Origin: Breoghania sp.
GTDB taxonomy: Bacteria; Pseudomonadota; Alphaproteobacteria; Rhizobiales; Stappiaceae
NCBI RefSeq assembly: GCF_963674635.1
Contig: NZ_OY771475.1
Span: forward strand, 930,001-994,000
Length of the DNA: 64,000 nucleotides
Direction: 5' to 3'
Positions 8,583 to 18,432 of the stretch are shown here, piece by piece (the stretch's first letter is position 1; the number at the start of each line of letters is the position of its first letter). The translations under genes and the position numbers were made by a program. Below the pieces are notes generated by a model that was given only the letters and a program-made list of their open reading frames with translations, was not told where the DNA came from and searched no databases.

Positions 8583-9428
8583 TCAGCCCTTCAAGGCTGC
8601 GGCATAGACATTGGCGAGGCTGACGAAGCCCTCCACCGGGATTTCCTCCGCCCGTGCCGTGGGGATCAGACCCGCTTCCTCGATCAGAGCGACCGTATCT
8701 CCACCCAGGTGCTTCAGGGCTGCGCGCAGCATCTTGCGGCGCTGGCCGAAGGCTGCCGTCGTCACACGCGCCAATGCCTTGATATCGCAGGCAAGCGGTT
8801 CGGCGCGCGGGACGAGGTGGACGACCGCGGACGACACCTTGGGCGGTGGCGTGAAGGCCTGCGGAGGCAGATCCAGCACGATATCGGCCTGTGTGCGCCA
8901 GCCTGCAAGGACCGAGAGGCGGCCATAGGCCTTGTCGCCAGCCCTGGCCACGATGCGATCGGCGACTTCCTTCTGGAACATCAGCGTCAGCGACCCCCAG
9001 AATGGCGGCCATTCGCCTTCAAGCCAGCCGGTGAGAAGGGGCGTCCCGACATTATAGGGCAGGTTCGCGACGATGCGCGTGGGGCCATCGACGAGCGCCG
9101 GCATGTCCACGCTCAGGGCATCGCCTTCGATGACTTCGAGCCGATCCGGATAGGCGGCGGCGATTTCCGCGAGTGCGGGAATGCAGCGGCGGTCCTTCTC
9201 GATTGCGATGACCTTCTTCGCGCCCTCGGCCAGAAGGCCGCGTGTCAGGCCGCCTGGACCCGGGCCGACCTCGATCACCGTCACCCCTTCCAGCTTGCCG
9301 GAGGCGCGGGCGATGCGCGCGGTCAGGTTCAGATCGAGCAGAAAGTTCTGTCCGAGCGACTTGCGGGCATCCAGCTCAAAGGTGCGGATAACGTCGCGCA
9401 GAGGGGGGAGGTTGTCGATTTGGGCCAT
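8583..9428 (-). CDS. rsmA: 16S rRNA (adenine1518-N6/adenine1519-N6)-dimethyltransferase
   Basis: Dimethylates two adjacent adenines in the helix 45 loop of 16S rRNA late in 30S assembly. The 281-residue product contains KSLGQNFLLD near the N-terminus, the SAM-binding EVGPGPGGLTRGLL, and the catalytic motif NLPYNVGTPLL. Its ATG overlaps the pdxA stop codon (TAATG), so the two are translationally coupled. Last gene of the lptF-to-rsmA minus-strand block. Confidence 0.97.
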   Translation of the reverse strand: MAQIDNLPPLRDVIRTFELDARKSLGQNFLLDLNLTARIARASGKLEGVTVIEVGPGPGGLTRGLLAEGAKKVIAIEKDRRCIPALAEIAAAYPDRLEVIEGDALSVDMPALVDGPTRIVANLPYNVGTPLLTGWLEGEWPPFWGSLTLMFQKEVADRIVARAGDKAYGRLSVLAGWRTQADIVLDLPPQAFTPPPKVSSAVVHLVPRAEPLACDIKALARVTTAAFGQRRKMLRAALKHLGGDTVALIEEAGLIPTARAEEIPVEGFVSLANVYAAALKG

Positions 9429-10432
9429 TAGCCGGTGGCGCCCTTGGCAAGAGTGTCAGCAAGACGGATGGCCGCGATCAGGCTGTCGGGGCGCGCGATG
9501 CCCTTGCCCGCAATATCGAAGGCCGTGCCGTGGTCGGGAGAGGTTCGCACGAAGGGAAGGCCCAGTGTGACATTCACCGTCTCGTCAAAGGCGATGGTTT
9601 TCACCGGGATCAGGGCCTGGTCATGATAGGCGCAAAGGGCCGTATCGTATTGTTTGCGCGCGCGCGCATGGAAGAGCGTGTCGCCTGGATGCGGCCCTGT
9701 GATGTCGATGCCCTCAGCGCGCAGAATGGCGACCGCCTTGCGAGAGACGGTCTCATCCTCCATACCGATGGTTCCCCCTTCGCCGGCATGCGGATTAAGC
9801 CCTGCGAGCGCAAGACGCGGCGAGGAGATACCGAAGCGTTCCTTCAGATCGCGCGCGGTAATCCGGGCAACGGTGCAGATCCGCTCCACAGTCCAGGCGG
9901 CCGGGATATCGGCAATCGGGATATGGACCGTAACGGGCACGGTGCGCAGGTCCGGACCGGACAGCATCATGACCGGGTCGGCGGGCGCGCCGGGCCAGAA
10001 GCGTTCGGACAGCGCGCCAAGAAACTCTGTGTGGCCGGGAAAGGCGAACCCGGCCTCGTAAAGCGACTTTTTCGTAATCGGCGCTGTCACGACGCCACTG
10101 GCGCGTCGATCCCGGATATGGGTGACCGCCGTCTCAATGGCTTCCACGACCGCCGCAGGCGAGGCCGGAGCCTGCGCACCGATGCCGTGGGCGGCGGTGT
10201 TTTCAAGTGCGAAGACGGGAAGGGCGGTGTCGAAGCTGTCGCTTGCGGCTTCCGGCGCGCATTCGACAATGGGGACATTCACACCCAGAAGGCGGGCGCG
10301 CGCGCGCATCATTGCCGGGTCCGCCAGCACGTAGAATGCGGGAAGATGGTGTTGCTTGCGCGCCGACCATGCGGCCAGCAGCAATTCAGGGCCGATCCCG
10401 GCGGGATCGCCCATGGTGACGGCCAGCGCCAT
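9428..10432 (-). CDS. pdxA: 4-hydroxythreonine-4-phosphate dehydrogenase
   Basis: NAD-dependent, metal-dependent oxidative decarboxylation in the DXP-dependent pathway to pyridoxal phosphate. The 334-residue product starts MALAVTMGDPAGIGPEL, the hallmark PdxA N-terminus, and has GHTEFLG, the metal-binding GLNPHAGEGGTIG, YHDQALIPVKTIAFD and LPFVRTSPDHGTAFDIAGKG. It sits between the SurA-like chaperone (7-bp gap) and rsmA (1-nt overlap), the usual proteobacterial surA-pdxA-rsmA arrangement. Confidence 0.97.
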   Translation of the reverse strand: MALAVTMGDPAGIGPELLLAAWSARKQHHLPAFYVLADPAMMRARARLLGVNVPIVECAPEAASDSFDTALPVFALENTAAHGIGAQAPASPAAVVEAIETAVTHIRDRRASGVVTAPITKKSLYEAGFAFPGHTEFLGALSERFWPGAPADPVMMLSGPDLRTVPVTVHIPIADIPAAWTVERICTVARITARDLKERFGISSPRLALAGLNPHAGEGGTIGMEDETVSRKAVAILRAEGIDITGPHPGDTLFHARARKQYDTALCAYHDQALIPVKTIAFDETVNVTLGLPFVRTSPDHGTAFDIAGKGIARPDSLIAAIRLADTLAKGATG

Positions 10433-10440
10433 GGGCGGCC

Positions 10441-11436
10441 TCAGCGGTATTCGATGACGGCGTCGCGGCGCAGGTCGCGAATGTAGCGGCGGGAGAGCAT
10501 CTGCCCTTCCTTGTTCCGCAATTCATCCTCGATCTCGCTGCGCAGCTCAAGATTGCTCGTAATCTCACGCTTCTTGCAAACGGCATAGGTCTCAATGCCA
10601 TTGCCCGTCTCCACGGGCCGGCTCAGGCGGCCGACTTCCACATCCGCGAGCAATTTGTTCATCTGCTCGGGAAGCTCCGGCGCCATGCGAACACCAACGG
10701 GCTTGACGACGACCTCTTTCAGTCCCTCTGCCAGCTTCACGCCGTCTTCGCAGGAGGTGAACCGATTGCGAAGCTGGTTGGCTTCCTGCTTGCGGCGGGC
10801 CTTCAGACCGGCGGACCCGTTCTTGGGAACCACGAAGATGATCTGGGTCAGGGTGTATTCGAGGGTCTTGTTGTCGTCCTTGGCCTTGTCCTGCTTCAGC
10901 ATTTCCGCAAGCACGTCCTGCTCGGAAATGTTGATCTGGGACCGGAAGCGGCTGCGCACGACGTTGAGCCAGATCATCTCCATGCGGATGCGCTGCTTCA
11001 GCGTGTCGGGATTGACCCCGGACTGGCGCAGCGCCTTGCCAAGCTGGGAGGCTGACATCTTGGTCCGCCGGGCGATATTTGAGAAGGCTTCATCGACCCG
11101 CGCATCCGATACGCTGACACCGCGGCGCTTGGCTTCCTGTGCCTTCAATCGTTCGTCAATCAGTTCTTCCTGCGCCATGCGGCGGGCAACGCCGGCCGAC
11201 TTGCGGGCGGTGAGCTGGATCAGGCGCGCGCGCTGGTCGATGTCGTAGGAGGTGATCGGCTGATCGTTGACGATGACCTTGATGCTTGTGGCCGCTTGAG
11301 CCGGGGACTGGACGAGCGGGCCGAGCGAGCATGCAACGGCCAAAGCCATTGCAACGGTGCGCGCAACGGCAATCCAGCGCCGTACAGTCGCCTCTCGCGC
11401 GGGGCGCCCTGCTGGGATTGCAGTCGTCGGCATCAT
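10441..11436 (-). CDS. SurA N-terminal domain periplasmic chaperone
   Basis: Probable periplasmic chaperone for outer-membrane proteins. The 331-residue product has a Sec signal peptide (hydrophobic segment at about 22-48 ending SPAQAATS) and a SurA-type N-terminal domain: VIVNDQPITSYDIDQRARL, then EELIDERLKAQEAKRRGVSVS. The C-terminal half is shorter than E. coli SurA (about 428 residues) and only one parvulin-like region is evident (EYTLTQIIFVVPKNG and on), with weak peptidyl-prolyl isomerase signature. Position between lptD and pdxA matches surA in many proteobacteria, which supports the role. Confidence 0.85.
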   Translation of the reverse strand: MMPTTAIPAGRPAREATVRRWIAVARTVAMALAVACSLGPLVQSPAQAATSIKVIVNDQPITSYDIDQRARLIQLTARKSAGVARRMAQEELIDERLKAQEAKRRGVSVSDARVDEAFSNIARRTKMSASQLGKALRQSGVNPDTLKQRIRMEMIWLNVVRSRFRSQINISEQDVLAEMLKQDKAKDDNKTLEYTLTQIIFVVPKNGSAGLKARRKQEANQLRNRFTSCEDGVKLAEGLKEVVVKPVGVRMAPELPEQMNKLLADVEVGRLSRPVETGNGIETYAVCKKREITSNLELRSEIEDELRNKEGQMLSRRYIRDLRRDAVIEYR

Positions 11437-11653
11437 CTCACGTCTCCCTTGTCCTGTTTCCCGCCCGACCGGGCGCGCACCCGGCGCGGCCCGTTTGAGG
11501 CTGGCGGCTCTCGTTCCTGTCGCCTCTGCGGCGCTGCGTCAGATTTTCGTTGCCCTTACGGTGTGGCGAAATCGCGGCGCCAACGCGCCGGGAACGCCGA
11601 AACATAAAGCAGATCGCCAGATTTGGGAAACACCCTGGATGTTTCTGCGGAGC

Positions 11654-14062
11654 CTAACGGTCGGCGCTGGTCGAAACCTGCGTATCGCCCAGCGTCCGCA
11701 GACCGATGCGCAGATAGATCGTCTTGTCGACCGGGTTGCCATCATTGCGCGAGCGGTCTTCCGCATAAGCGAGCGATGCGGAGAAACCCTCGTCATCGTA
11801 GCCGAGGCCGATCGCGTCGCGAACCGTTGTGGAATTGCGCAGATCGTAACGCACGGATCCGAACACCCGCCAGTTCGTCAGCAAGCGCAGCGAACCCGCC
11901 CCAAGGATTTCCTCGCGATCACTATTGATCCCCTGAGCGGGCTTGGCGCCGAGGAAGGCGTAGGCCAGCGTTGCGGTGACAGGACCGCTTGTCCCGCTTG
12001 CCTGAACCTCTGCCCGGCGAACCGCGAAGTCATGGTTGTCGAACCGGGCGCGAGCACCGAAGCGCATGCCGAGATTGGTGTCGAAATACACCCGCGACAC
12101 ATAATCGGAATCGCCCGATTCCAGACCGGAATTGTTGCCGGTCGCAAGCACGTCGCTTTCCGCGTAGGAGTTCGTTCCGGCGATGTGGAAGGAACGACCA
12201 ATCATGGCATTGACCGAGCCCAGGCCGCGGAACTGACCATTATACTGGAAGCCCACATTGGTGCGCGTGCCGCCTTCGGAGCGGTCGTAGCCGGAGAACT
12301 TGTCCCACTGGAACAGGTTTGTGTCGTCGAAGACGAGGCTTTGGGCGTCGTCATTCGGCAGTTCGCCGACGCGTTGTTCGGACGGACGGACGATGATTTG
12401 CGCGATCGGCTCGATCACATGCCTGCCGAAGGAAGAGGAGATCAGGAACGGATAGCGGTAGTCGAGCCCGACGGCCGGCATGGCGCGCGCAACAAAAGCA
12501 TCATCGGTCAGCGTGGAGACGTTCTTGTCGGCCGACTGCAGGAAGTAGAGATCCGCCTTCACATAGGCGAAGGGCGTGAACATCTGACCGATCGGATCGA
12601 TCAGGGTGCGCCGCCACTGGCTCTTCAAGGTGGTCCGCGTGAATGTGCCTTCCACGCCCCGGAAGCGGCGGATGCCGTTATAGGCGAAGGCGTCCGTTTC
12701 GTCGCGCGTCAGGCTCGTCAGGTTGCCTGCGAAGGAAAGCTCGCCGCCAACCACAGGGTCGGCCCAGATATAGCTGTAGTCGACGACCGGGTGCACGACC
12801 GGCTGCTTGGACTGCAGTTTCGAACCGACTTGCGAGAAAGGAGCGCCCGCGTTCGGATCCGAGGCGTCCGGATCGTCTTCCTGGGTGACCTGGAACGAAT
12901 AGGCGCGGATATCGAAATGGTTCCGCTCGCTGAGTCCCGTCAGATAGACGGTGGAGGTCAGGGAATCGCTTTCGCTATCGATCTTGTAGTCCTTGACGAA
13001 GGCTCGGTCGGAGACGCGCGACAGGTCCCAGCCCCATTTCCAGCGGCTGTTGAGGTTGAATTCACCCTTGGTGTTGACGAAGCCGCGCCACTGAATGTCG
13101 CCGCTCGATCCGGAGAAATTATGCGGGTTCTCCTGATGAAGGCCGGCGGCCTTGATAGAGTATTTGCCGGTTTCCAGCATGTGACGCCATTCGCCTTCCA
13201 GCAGCACACCCTGCTTGGAAAGGGGCGTTGCGGAGAAGGTCAGGTCGCGGTCCGGACCCAGAACCCAGTGATAGGGAATGGAAACGCCAACGCCGATCTT
13301 GTCGTCATAGACAGTGGTCGGCATCAAGAAGCCGGACTTGCGTCGCACGGTGGGATCGGGATGCGACATGAACGGGAGATAGGCAATCGGCACACCCCAG
13401 AACTCAAGCTTCGCGCCTTCGTAATAGACTGTGCGTTCCTTCTCCTTGTGTACGATCTTCGTCGCCTTGATGCGCCACAGCGGCGGTTTGCCGGGCGGGT
13501 TGGTCGGCTTGGTGTAGACCGTGTAGGTGCCGTTGTTGAACGTGGTGGTTTCGCCATCGACACGCTCGGCGCTTTCCGCGGTAAAGCGGGTGCGCTGGAT
13601 GGTTTCGATGCGAAGCTGACGCGCGAACCCGTCACGGAAATCGTCGCTCAGTTCCAGCGAGTCCGTGACGATCACGTTTCCGCCGGGCTCGGTCAGGCGG
13701 ACATTGCCGACTGCGAAGAGCTTCGCGTTCTTGCGATCCAGCGTGACGCGGTCGGCCTCAAGGGCATTGCCGTTGTAATAGATCTGGACGTTGCCAATCG
13801 CGGAGACCACGTCCTTGTCGAAATTGTACTCAAGTTCCGTCGCTTCCAGCAGCATCTGTGTGCTGGGATCGGCGTCACGGGTGAGGACGTTTTCGAGGGT
13901 GGGCGTGCCGGAGGACTGCGCGCGCACGTGAGCTGGCGCGCTCGCCATTACGGCAAGCACAGCACAAACCGATATCGACGCACGCAAGGCCATCTTGCGT
14001 CGGGACGTCACGTCCCGGCCGGCGCGTCGACCATCGACCCTTTTGGGCGGAAGAACGGACAT
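11654..14062 (-). CDS. lptD: LPS assembly protein LptD
   Basis: Outer-membrane beta-barrel that inserts lipopolysaccharide into the outer leaflet at the end of the Lpt bridge. Start chosen at 14062 (MSVLPPKRVDG), just past the lptG stop; a start at 13993 (MALRASISVCAVLAV) directly before the signal peptide is the alternative, and the frame is open upstream to 14137. About 802 residues: signal peptide, OstA-type jellyroll domain (LEATELEYNFDKDVVSAIG, then NVQIYYNGNALEADRVTLD), and a long barrel with alternating aromatic strands. LptF, LptG and the SurA-like chaperone needed for the same pathway are adjacent. The 217-bp gap 11437-11653 holds nothing I recognise. Confidence 0.95.
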   Translation of the reverse strand: MSVLPPKRVDGRRAGRDVTSRRKMALRASISVCAVLAVMASAPAHVRAQSSGTPTLENVLTRDADPSTQMLLEATELEYNFDKDVVSAIGNVQIYYNGNALEADRVTLDRKNAKLFAVGNVRLTEPGGNVIVTDSLELSDDFRDGFARQLRIETIQRTRFTAESAERVDGETTTFNNGTYTVYTKPTNPPGKPPLWRIKATKIVHKEKERTVYYEGAKLEFWGVPIAYLPFMSHPDPTVRRKSGFLMPTTVYDDKIGVGVSIPYHWVLGPDRDLTFSATPLSKQGVLLEGEWRHMLETGKYSIKAAGLHQENPHNFSGSSGDIQWRGFVNTKGEFNLNSRWKWGWDLSRVSDRAFVKDYKIDSESDSLTSTVYLTGLSERNHFDIRAYSFQVTQEDDPDASDPNAGAPFSQVGSKLQSKQPVVHPVVDYSYIWADPVVGGELSFAGNLTSLTRDETDAFAYNGIRRFRGVEGTFTRTTLKSQWRRTLIDPIGQMFTPFAYVKADLYFLQSADKNVSTLTDDAFVARAMPAVGLDYRYPFLISSSFGRHVIEPIAQIIVRPSEQRVGELPNDDAQSLVFDDTNLFQWDKFSGYDRSEGGTRTNVGFQYNGQFRGLGSVNAMIGRSFHIAGTNSYAESDVLATGNNSGLESGDSDYVSRVYFDTNLGMRFGARARFDNHDFAVRRAEVQASGTSGPVTATLAYAFLGAKPAQGINSDREEILGAGSLRLLTNWRVFGSVRYDLRNSTTVRDAIGLGYDDEGFSASLAYAEDRSRNDGNPVDKTIYLRIGLRTLGDTQVSTSADR

Positions 14063-14070
14063 GCCAGACA

Positions 14071-15165
14071 CTAGCCGTCCTCCTGGTGCAATAGGATCGT
14101 AAAGCCCATCAATGTCGCAACTATCCCCGGAGACCACGCGGCGACAGCCGGGGAGATGATTCCGGCACCGCCAAGATCTTTAGTAAGCTCGGTGAGCACA
14201 TAAAGCACGAAACCCGCTGTTATTCCACCCAGAATCATCTTTCCCAAACCACCAAAACGCGACACGCGCAGCGAAACGGCTGCTGCAATCAGCACCATGG
14301 CAGCCAGCAGGAGCGGACGGGCGTACAAGGTTTCGTATTGCAGACTGTAGCGGTAGGCTGGCAAACCGGCGCGTTCGGCCAGTTCGATGAGGCGCGGCAG
14401 GTCCCAGAAGGAGACCGAATCGGGGGATGCGATGCTCTGGCGCACCTCCAGAGGGCCGAGATATGTGGAGACAAGATAGGATTCGTAACGGCGCGGATCG
14501 TCATCAGCGGTGTAGACGACCGCATTCTTCATATCCCACGTACCATTTCCCAGAATCGCTTCCTGCGCCTCGACGCGCTCCCGGAAGACGCCGTTGCGGT
14601 CAAAAGCGAAGACTGTGACGCCGTAAAGGTGCAGCCCCTGATCGGTAGATTGGCTGGCGCGCAGGATCGTTTCCCCATCGCGTCCGTCCTGTCTGAGCCA
14701 GGCGTTGCTGGAGGCTTGCAGCAGGACCTTTTCCTGATCCCCGAAAATCTCGACGGAAAGCCGGTCGGAACGGTCCTTCAAAGCCACGGCGAGGGGGTTA
14801 TAGGCCACGACCGCAAGCGTTCCGATCGCCAGGGCCACGACCATGGCAGGCGTCGCAAATTGCCAGATCGACATGCCGGCCGCGCGCGCGATCACCAGCT
14901 CTAGGCTGCGGCTCAGGGTCACAAAGGCCATGATCGCGCCGAACAGCGTGGCGAAGGGGAGGACTTGTTCCAGCAAGACCGGAATGCGCAGCAGCGACAC
15001 CATCGCGATGGTGAAGACGGAGAACCCCTCCTTGTCCGCCGAGCGTCGCACCAGCTCCAGAAAATCAAAAATGAAGATCAGCACGGCCGCAAAGGCGAAC
15101 AGCCCAAGGATCGACACGACAAATCGGGTGGCGAAATAGCGCCAGAGGGTGGCTCCGACCATCAT
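14071..15165 (-). CDS. lptG: LPS export ABC transporter permease LptG
   Basis: Inner-membrane permease that with LptF and the LptB ATPase extracts LPS and passes it to the periplasmic bridge. The 364-residue YjgP/YjgQ-family protein has three N-terminal membrane helices (about 12-35, 55-75, 100-122), a periplasmic beta-jellyroll domain (about 130-270) and three C-terminal helices (about 285-362). It begins 4 bp after lptF and ends next to lptD. Gene order lptF-lptG-lptD decides LptG over LptF, as does the MMVGATLWRYFATRF start. Confidence 0.93.
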   Translation of the reverse strand: MMVGATLWRYFATRFVVSILGLFAFAAVLIFIFDFLELVRRSADKEGFSVFTIAMVSLLRIPVLLEQVLPFATLFGAIMAFVTLSRSLELVIARAAGMSIWQFATPAMVVALAIGTLAVVAYNPLAVALKDRSDRLSVEIFGDQEKVLLQASSNAWLRQDGRDGETILRASQSTDQGLHLYGVTVFAFDRNGVFRERVEAQEAILGNGTWDMKNAVVYTADDDPRRYESYLVSTYLGPLEVRQSIASPDSVSFWDLPRLIELAERAGLPAYRYSLQYETLYARPLLLAAMVLIAAAVSLRVSRFGGLGKMILGGITAGFVLYVLTELTKDLGGAGIISPAVAAWSPGIVATLMGFTILLHQEDG

Positions 15166-15169
15166 GGCC

Positions 15170-16360
15170 TCACGCCCTCCCGTTCGCGAAACGTGCCGTC
15201 ACGCGTTCGGCAGCTTTTTCAACCGCGTCCACGATGGTTTGCGCAAGGCGTCCCAGGAAGCGCATCCATACGGGTTTTGTATCGGAAAGCGCCACGCGCG
15301 CAGACAGGGCGATGATCGCCAGCGGAATGAGATAGACCACGAAGACCAGGCTTGCATTGGTGACCACCATGTTGGTGGCGCCGAAGCCCGCGACGCGGGC
15401 GAGGATACAGCCGAACAGCGCACCGAGGACGCCCGTGTGGCGGCTCTGGCGCGTGGTGCGCGCCTCGCCGAGGAAGGCGAAGACGATGAAGCCGAAGGTC
15501 AGCGGATAAAGGGCGATGGCCAACCGGTCGTGGATTTCGCCGCGGAATCGGTCCGCGTAGCGGCGGTAGTATTCATCGTCGGGAGACGGGTTCAGAAGCT
15601 CCAGGAACGTGCGTTCCGATGGCTTGAAGACGGGAGTGGAGGTCTGCGGCATGAGGCTCGTCAGGTCGAAAGCATAGGATTCGAACTTCACGATGGAGAT
15701 CGCGCCGTTATCATTGTTTCGCCGCTGGATCGTGCCGTCATGCATCACGAGAAGCATGCGACCGCTGATTTCCGCAACCTGTCCTCTCTGCGCCAGGTAG
15801 GTGAAGGTTGTCTCCGGATCGCGCCGATCGTCCATCATCAGGCTGTCGAGTGTGCCGTCTCCGGAACGGTTGCGGATGTGGAAGGTCAGGCCGTCATCGA
15901 CCTGAATGAACCGGCCTGGACGCACGATGTTGGCGACGAGATCGACGCGCACGCGGGTGATCTCCTCGCGAAGCAGGGCGAGACTGGTCGGTGCGGCCCA
16001 GAGCGAGGAAATGAGGGTCAGCACGCTGAGGATCCCCGCAAAGGCAAGCACGGGTTTCAGCACTTTGGTCTTCGAGGCCCCGGTGGCGTTGATGACGACC
16101 AGCTCATTGTCGCTGTTGAGCGCATTCAGAACGATGATGAGCGTCAGGGCAAAGGCGAAGGGAGCCACGATCACGCCCAGGAAGGGCAGGGCGAGCATGG
16201 TCATTTTCAGGAACTGGATGATGGTCTGGCCCTTGGCCGTCACGAGGTCGAGCCGACGCAAGGCCTGCGTCGCCCACACGACGCCGATCATGGCGCCGAA
16301 GGCAAGCAGGAATGTGCCCGAGATCCGTCTCAGGATATATCGCTCGATCGTATGCATCAT
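15170..16360 (-). CDS. lptF: LPS export ABC transporter permease LptF
   Basis: Partner permease to LptG in the LptB2FG complex. The 396-residue product starts MMHTIERYILRRISGTFLLAFG, a typical LptF N-terminus, and has the same three-helix / periplasmic domain / three-helix plan; NSDNELVVINATGAS is the coupling-helix region that contacts LptB. First gene of the minus-strand block lptF-lptG-lptD-surA-pdxA-rsmA. The start could be either of the two adjacent ATGs. Confidence 0.93.
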   Translation of the reverse strand: MMHTIERYILRRISGTFLLAFGAMIGVVWATQALRRLDLVTAKGQTIIQFLKMTMLALPFLGVIVAPFAFALTLIIVLNALNSDNELVVINATGASKTKVLKPVLAFAGILSVLTLISSLWAAPTSLALLREEITRVRVDLVANIVRPGRFIQVDDGLTFHIRNRSGDGTLDSLMMDDRRDPETTFTYLAQRGQVAEISGRMLLVMHDGTIQRRNNDNGAISIVKFESYAFDLTSLMPQTSTPVFKPSERTFLELLNPSPDDEYYRRYADRFRGEIHDRLAIALYPLTFGFIVFAFLGEARTTRQSRHTGVLGALFGCILARVAGFGATNMVVTNASLVFVVYLIPLAIIALSARVALSDTKPVWMRFLGRLAQTIVDAVEKAAERVTARFANGRA

Positions 16361-16806
16361 TCATCCGAGGGCCGTCCCGTTCGCGGCCCGGGGTGTAAAA
16401 AAGGGGGCGTGCGGATGCACGTCGATGTCGCTGCATTCCCCAACGCAACTACATCTTCTGAGTGTGACCCGCTCCGCTTCGTCGCCCCCTGGCAACATGC
16501 GCGCAAACCGGATCACAGGCCGCATGAAGAAGTGCCATCCCCCTGGACTTCTTCGCGCGACGACACCGTGAAGAGGCGGTTTTCTCCATTCTCCCAGTGT
16601 CGGACCCAATTAGCATCATTATGGGTGAAGAGGCTCTCAAGAAACAGGGTTAATAATCTCTTGCCCGCGGTGTGTTGCCGTTGAGGCGCAGTCTCGCGCA
16701 GGGGCATTTCGTCCCTTTGTCCGATCTTCCGGCCTTTGCCAATTGGGCGACGGTGTCCTATGTCTGACGGCGAGAATTTGAACACACGAGGTGTGGATAC
16801 CCGATT
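16361..16806 (+). promoter_or_regulatory. lptF/pepA divergent intergenic region with candidate pepA promoter
   Basis: A 446-bp gene-free spacer between divergent lptF and pepA. A candidate pepA promoter is TTGCCA (16736-16741), 17 bp, TATGTC (16759-16764), about 42 bp before the ATG. GTGAAGAGGC occurs twice (about 16567 and 16625) as a direct repeat. No clear lptF promoter was recognised. The several short frames here lack any family resemblance. Confidence 0.4.
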
Positions 16807-18312
16807 ATGTCAGAGCTTCCGAACATCAGTTTTTCCAAGCCGTCTGCGCCCAAGAAGGGCGTTGCCGTTGTCTTCGTCGATGACACGCTTGCACTGGGCA
16901 GTGCAGCCAGCGAGCTGGACGCAGCCACCGACGGCGCCATCACGCGCGCCATGAAAGTCGCAGACTTCAAGGGCGCTTCCATGGCGAGCCTCGATATCGT
17001 GGCGCCCGCGGGCGTCAAGGTCGACAGAATCGTCGTCGTGGGAATGGGCAAGACTGCCAAGCTCGTCGAATATGACTGGCTGCGTCTCGGCGGTGCTGCG
17101 ATGGGGGCCGTTTCGGCGGCCAAGGCCGATCATGCCAGTTTCCATCTGGAACGCGCCGACGGCGAGGCGGTGACCGCCGAACAGGCCACCGATGTCGCGC
17201 TTGGCGCAAAGCTCCGCGGATATTCCTTCGACAAGTACAAGACGCTCAAGAAGGATGAGGAGAAACCCAAGGAGAAGGCAGCGAAAATCTCCATCTGCGT
17301 GGAGGCTCACGGCGCGGCTGACGATCTGTGGAAGACGCAGGAAGCTGTCGCGGACGGTGCGATTCTCGCCCGCGATCTGGTCAACGAACCCGCCAATGTG
17401 CTCGGCACCGAGGAATTCGCCCAGAAGGCCAAGGAACTTGAGAAGCTTGGCGTCGAGGTCGAGATCCTGGGCCAGAAGGAAATGGCCAAGCTCGGCATGA
17501 ACGCGCTTCTGGGGGTCGCCCGCGGGTCCGTGCGGCCTCCGAAGCTGGCGATCATGCAGTGGAAGGGTGGCAAGGCGAAGGCGCAGCCGATTGCCTTCGT
17601 GGGCAAGGGCGTTGTCTTCGACTCCGGCGGCATCTCCATCAAGCCCGGCGCTGGCATGGAAGAGATGAAGGGCGACATGGGCGGGGCAGCCGCCGTGACC
17701 GGCCTGATGCATGCGCTTGCCGGGCGCAAGGCGAAGGTCAACGCCATTGGCGTCATCGGTCTTGTAGAGAACATGCCCGATGCCGACGCCCAGCGTCCGG
17801 GCGATATCGTCACCGCCATGTCGGGGCGCACGATTGAGGTAATCAACACCGATGCGGAAGGCCGTCTCGTGCTGGCCGATGCGCTGTGGTACACGCAGGA
17901 CCGCTTCAAGCCCGCCTTCATGATCAACCTTGCCACGTTGACCGGCGCGATCATCATCGCGCTTGGCAATCAGCACGCCGGGCTCTTCTCCAACAATGAC
18001 GACCTGTCTGCGCGTCTCACCGAAGCCGGTCTGGCGACGGGTGAGAAGCTGTGGCGCATGCCGATCGGTCCGGAATACGAGAAGCTGATCGAAGCGAAAT
18101 TCGCCGACATCAAGAACACCGGCGGACGGCCTGCGGGCTCGATCAGCGCTGCGCAGTTCCTCCAGCATTTCGTGAATGACGTGCCCTGGGCGCATCTCGA
18201 TGTGGCGGGCACGGCCATGGGCTCGCCGGAAACCGAGATCAGCAAGGGCTGGGCGTCGGGCTTCGGTGTGCGTCTGCTCGACCGACTGGTGCGCGATCAC
18301 TACGAAGGCTGA
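16807..18312 (+). CDS. pepA: leucyl aminopeptidase (M17 family)
   Basis: Cytosolic two-zinc aminopeptidase that removes N-terminal residues from peptides; PepA of enterics also acts as a DNA-binding accessory protein, not testable here. The 501-residue product has a variable N-terminal domain (1-about 170) and a catalytic domain with VGKGVVFDSGGISIKPG, MKGDMGGAAAV and the M17 signature NTDAEGRL at residues 347-354. Upstream of holC as in many proteobacteria. Confidence 0.96.
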   Translation: MSELPNISFSKPSAPKKGVAVVFVDDTLALGSAASELDAATDGAITRAMKVADFKGASMASLDIVAPAGVKVDRIVVVGMGKTAKLVEYDWLRLGGAAMGAVSAAKADHASFHLERADGEAVTAEQATDVALGAKLRGYSFDKYKTLKKDEEKPKEKAAKISICVEAHGAADDLWKTQEAVADGAILARDLVNEPANVLGTEEFAQKAKELEKLGVEVEILGQKEMAKLGMNALLGVARGSVRPPKLAIMQWKGGKAKAQPIAFVGKGVVFDSGGISIKPGAGMEEMKGDMGGAAAVTGLMHALAGRKAKVNAIGVIGLVENMPDADAQRPGDIVTAMSGRTIEVINTDAEGRLVLADALWYTQDRFKPAFMINLATLTGAIIIALGNQHAGLFSNNDDLSARLTEAGLATGEKLWRMPIGPEYEKLIEAKFADIKNTGGRPAGSISAAQFLQHFVNDVPWAHLDVAGTAMGSPETEISKGWASGFGVRLLDRLVRDHYEG

Positions 18313-18322
18313 GAGTCTTTTT

Positions 18323-18398
18323 GCGAACCGGCAGCGAATGCCGGTTCGCCTTAAACATGAAAAAAGCCCGCTTCACCATTGGCGAAGCGGGCTTTTTG
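18323..18398 (+). terminator. tandem hairpins after pepA (bidirectional terminator)
   Basis: First hairpin: GCGAACCGGCA (18323-18333) pairs with 18339-18349 around a 5-nt loop. Second: AAAAAGCCCGCTTC (about 18361-18374) pairs with GAAGCGGGCTTTTT (to 18397), flanked by A and T runs, so it can end transcription from pepA on plus and from the 39-residue ORF on minus. Confidence 0.85.
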
Positions 18399-18432
18399 CT
18401 AGCTGTCCCTTTGGGGGCACCAATTGGGCGAT

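Noticed and set aside
11357..14074. A 905-residue open frame antisense to lptD
   Set aside because: Codon structure of lptD on the other strand produces it; the product has no family features, while the lptD frame has a signal peptide, OstA domain and barrel.
16513..16785. Short frame upstream of pepA on minus
   Set aside because: It overlaps the divergent promoter region of lptF/pepA and shows no protein-like features.
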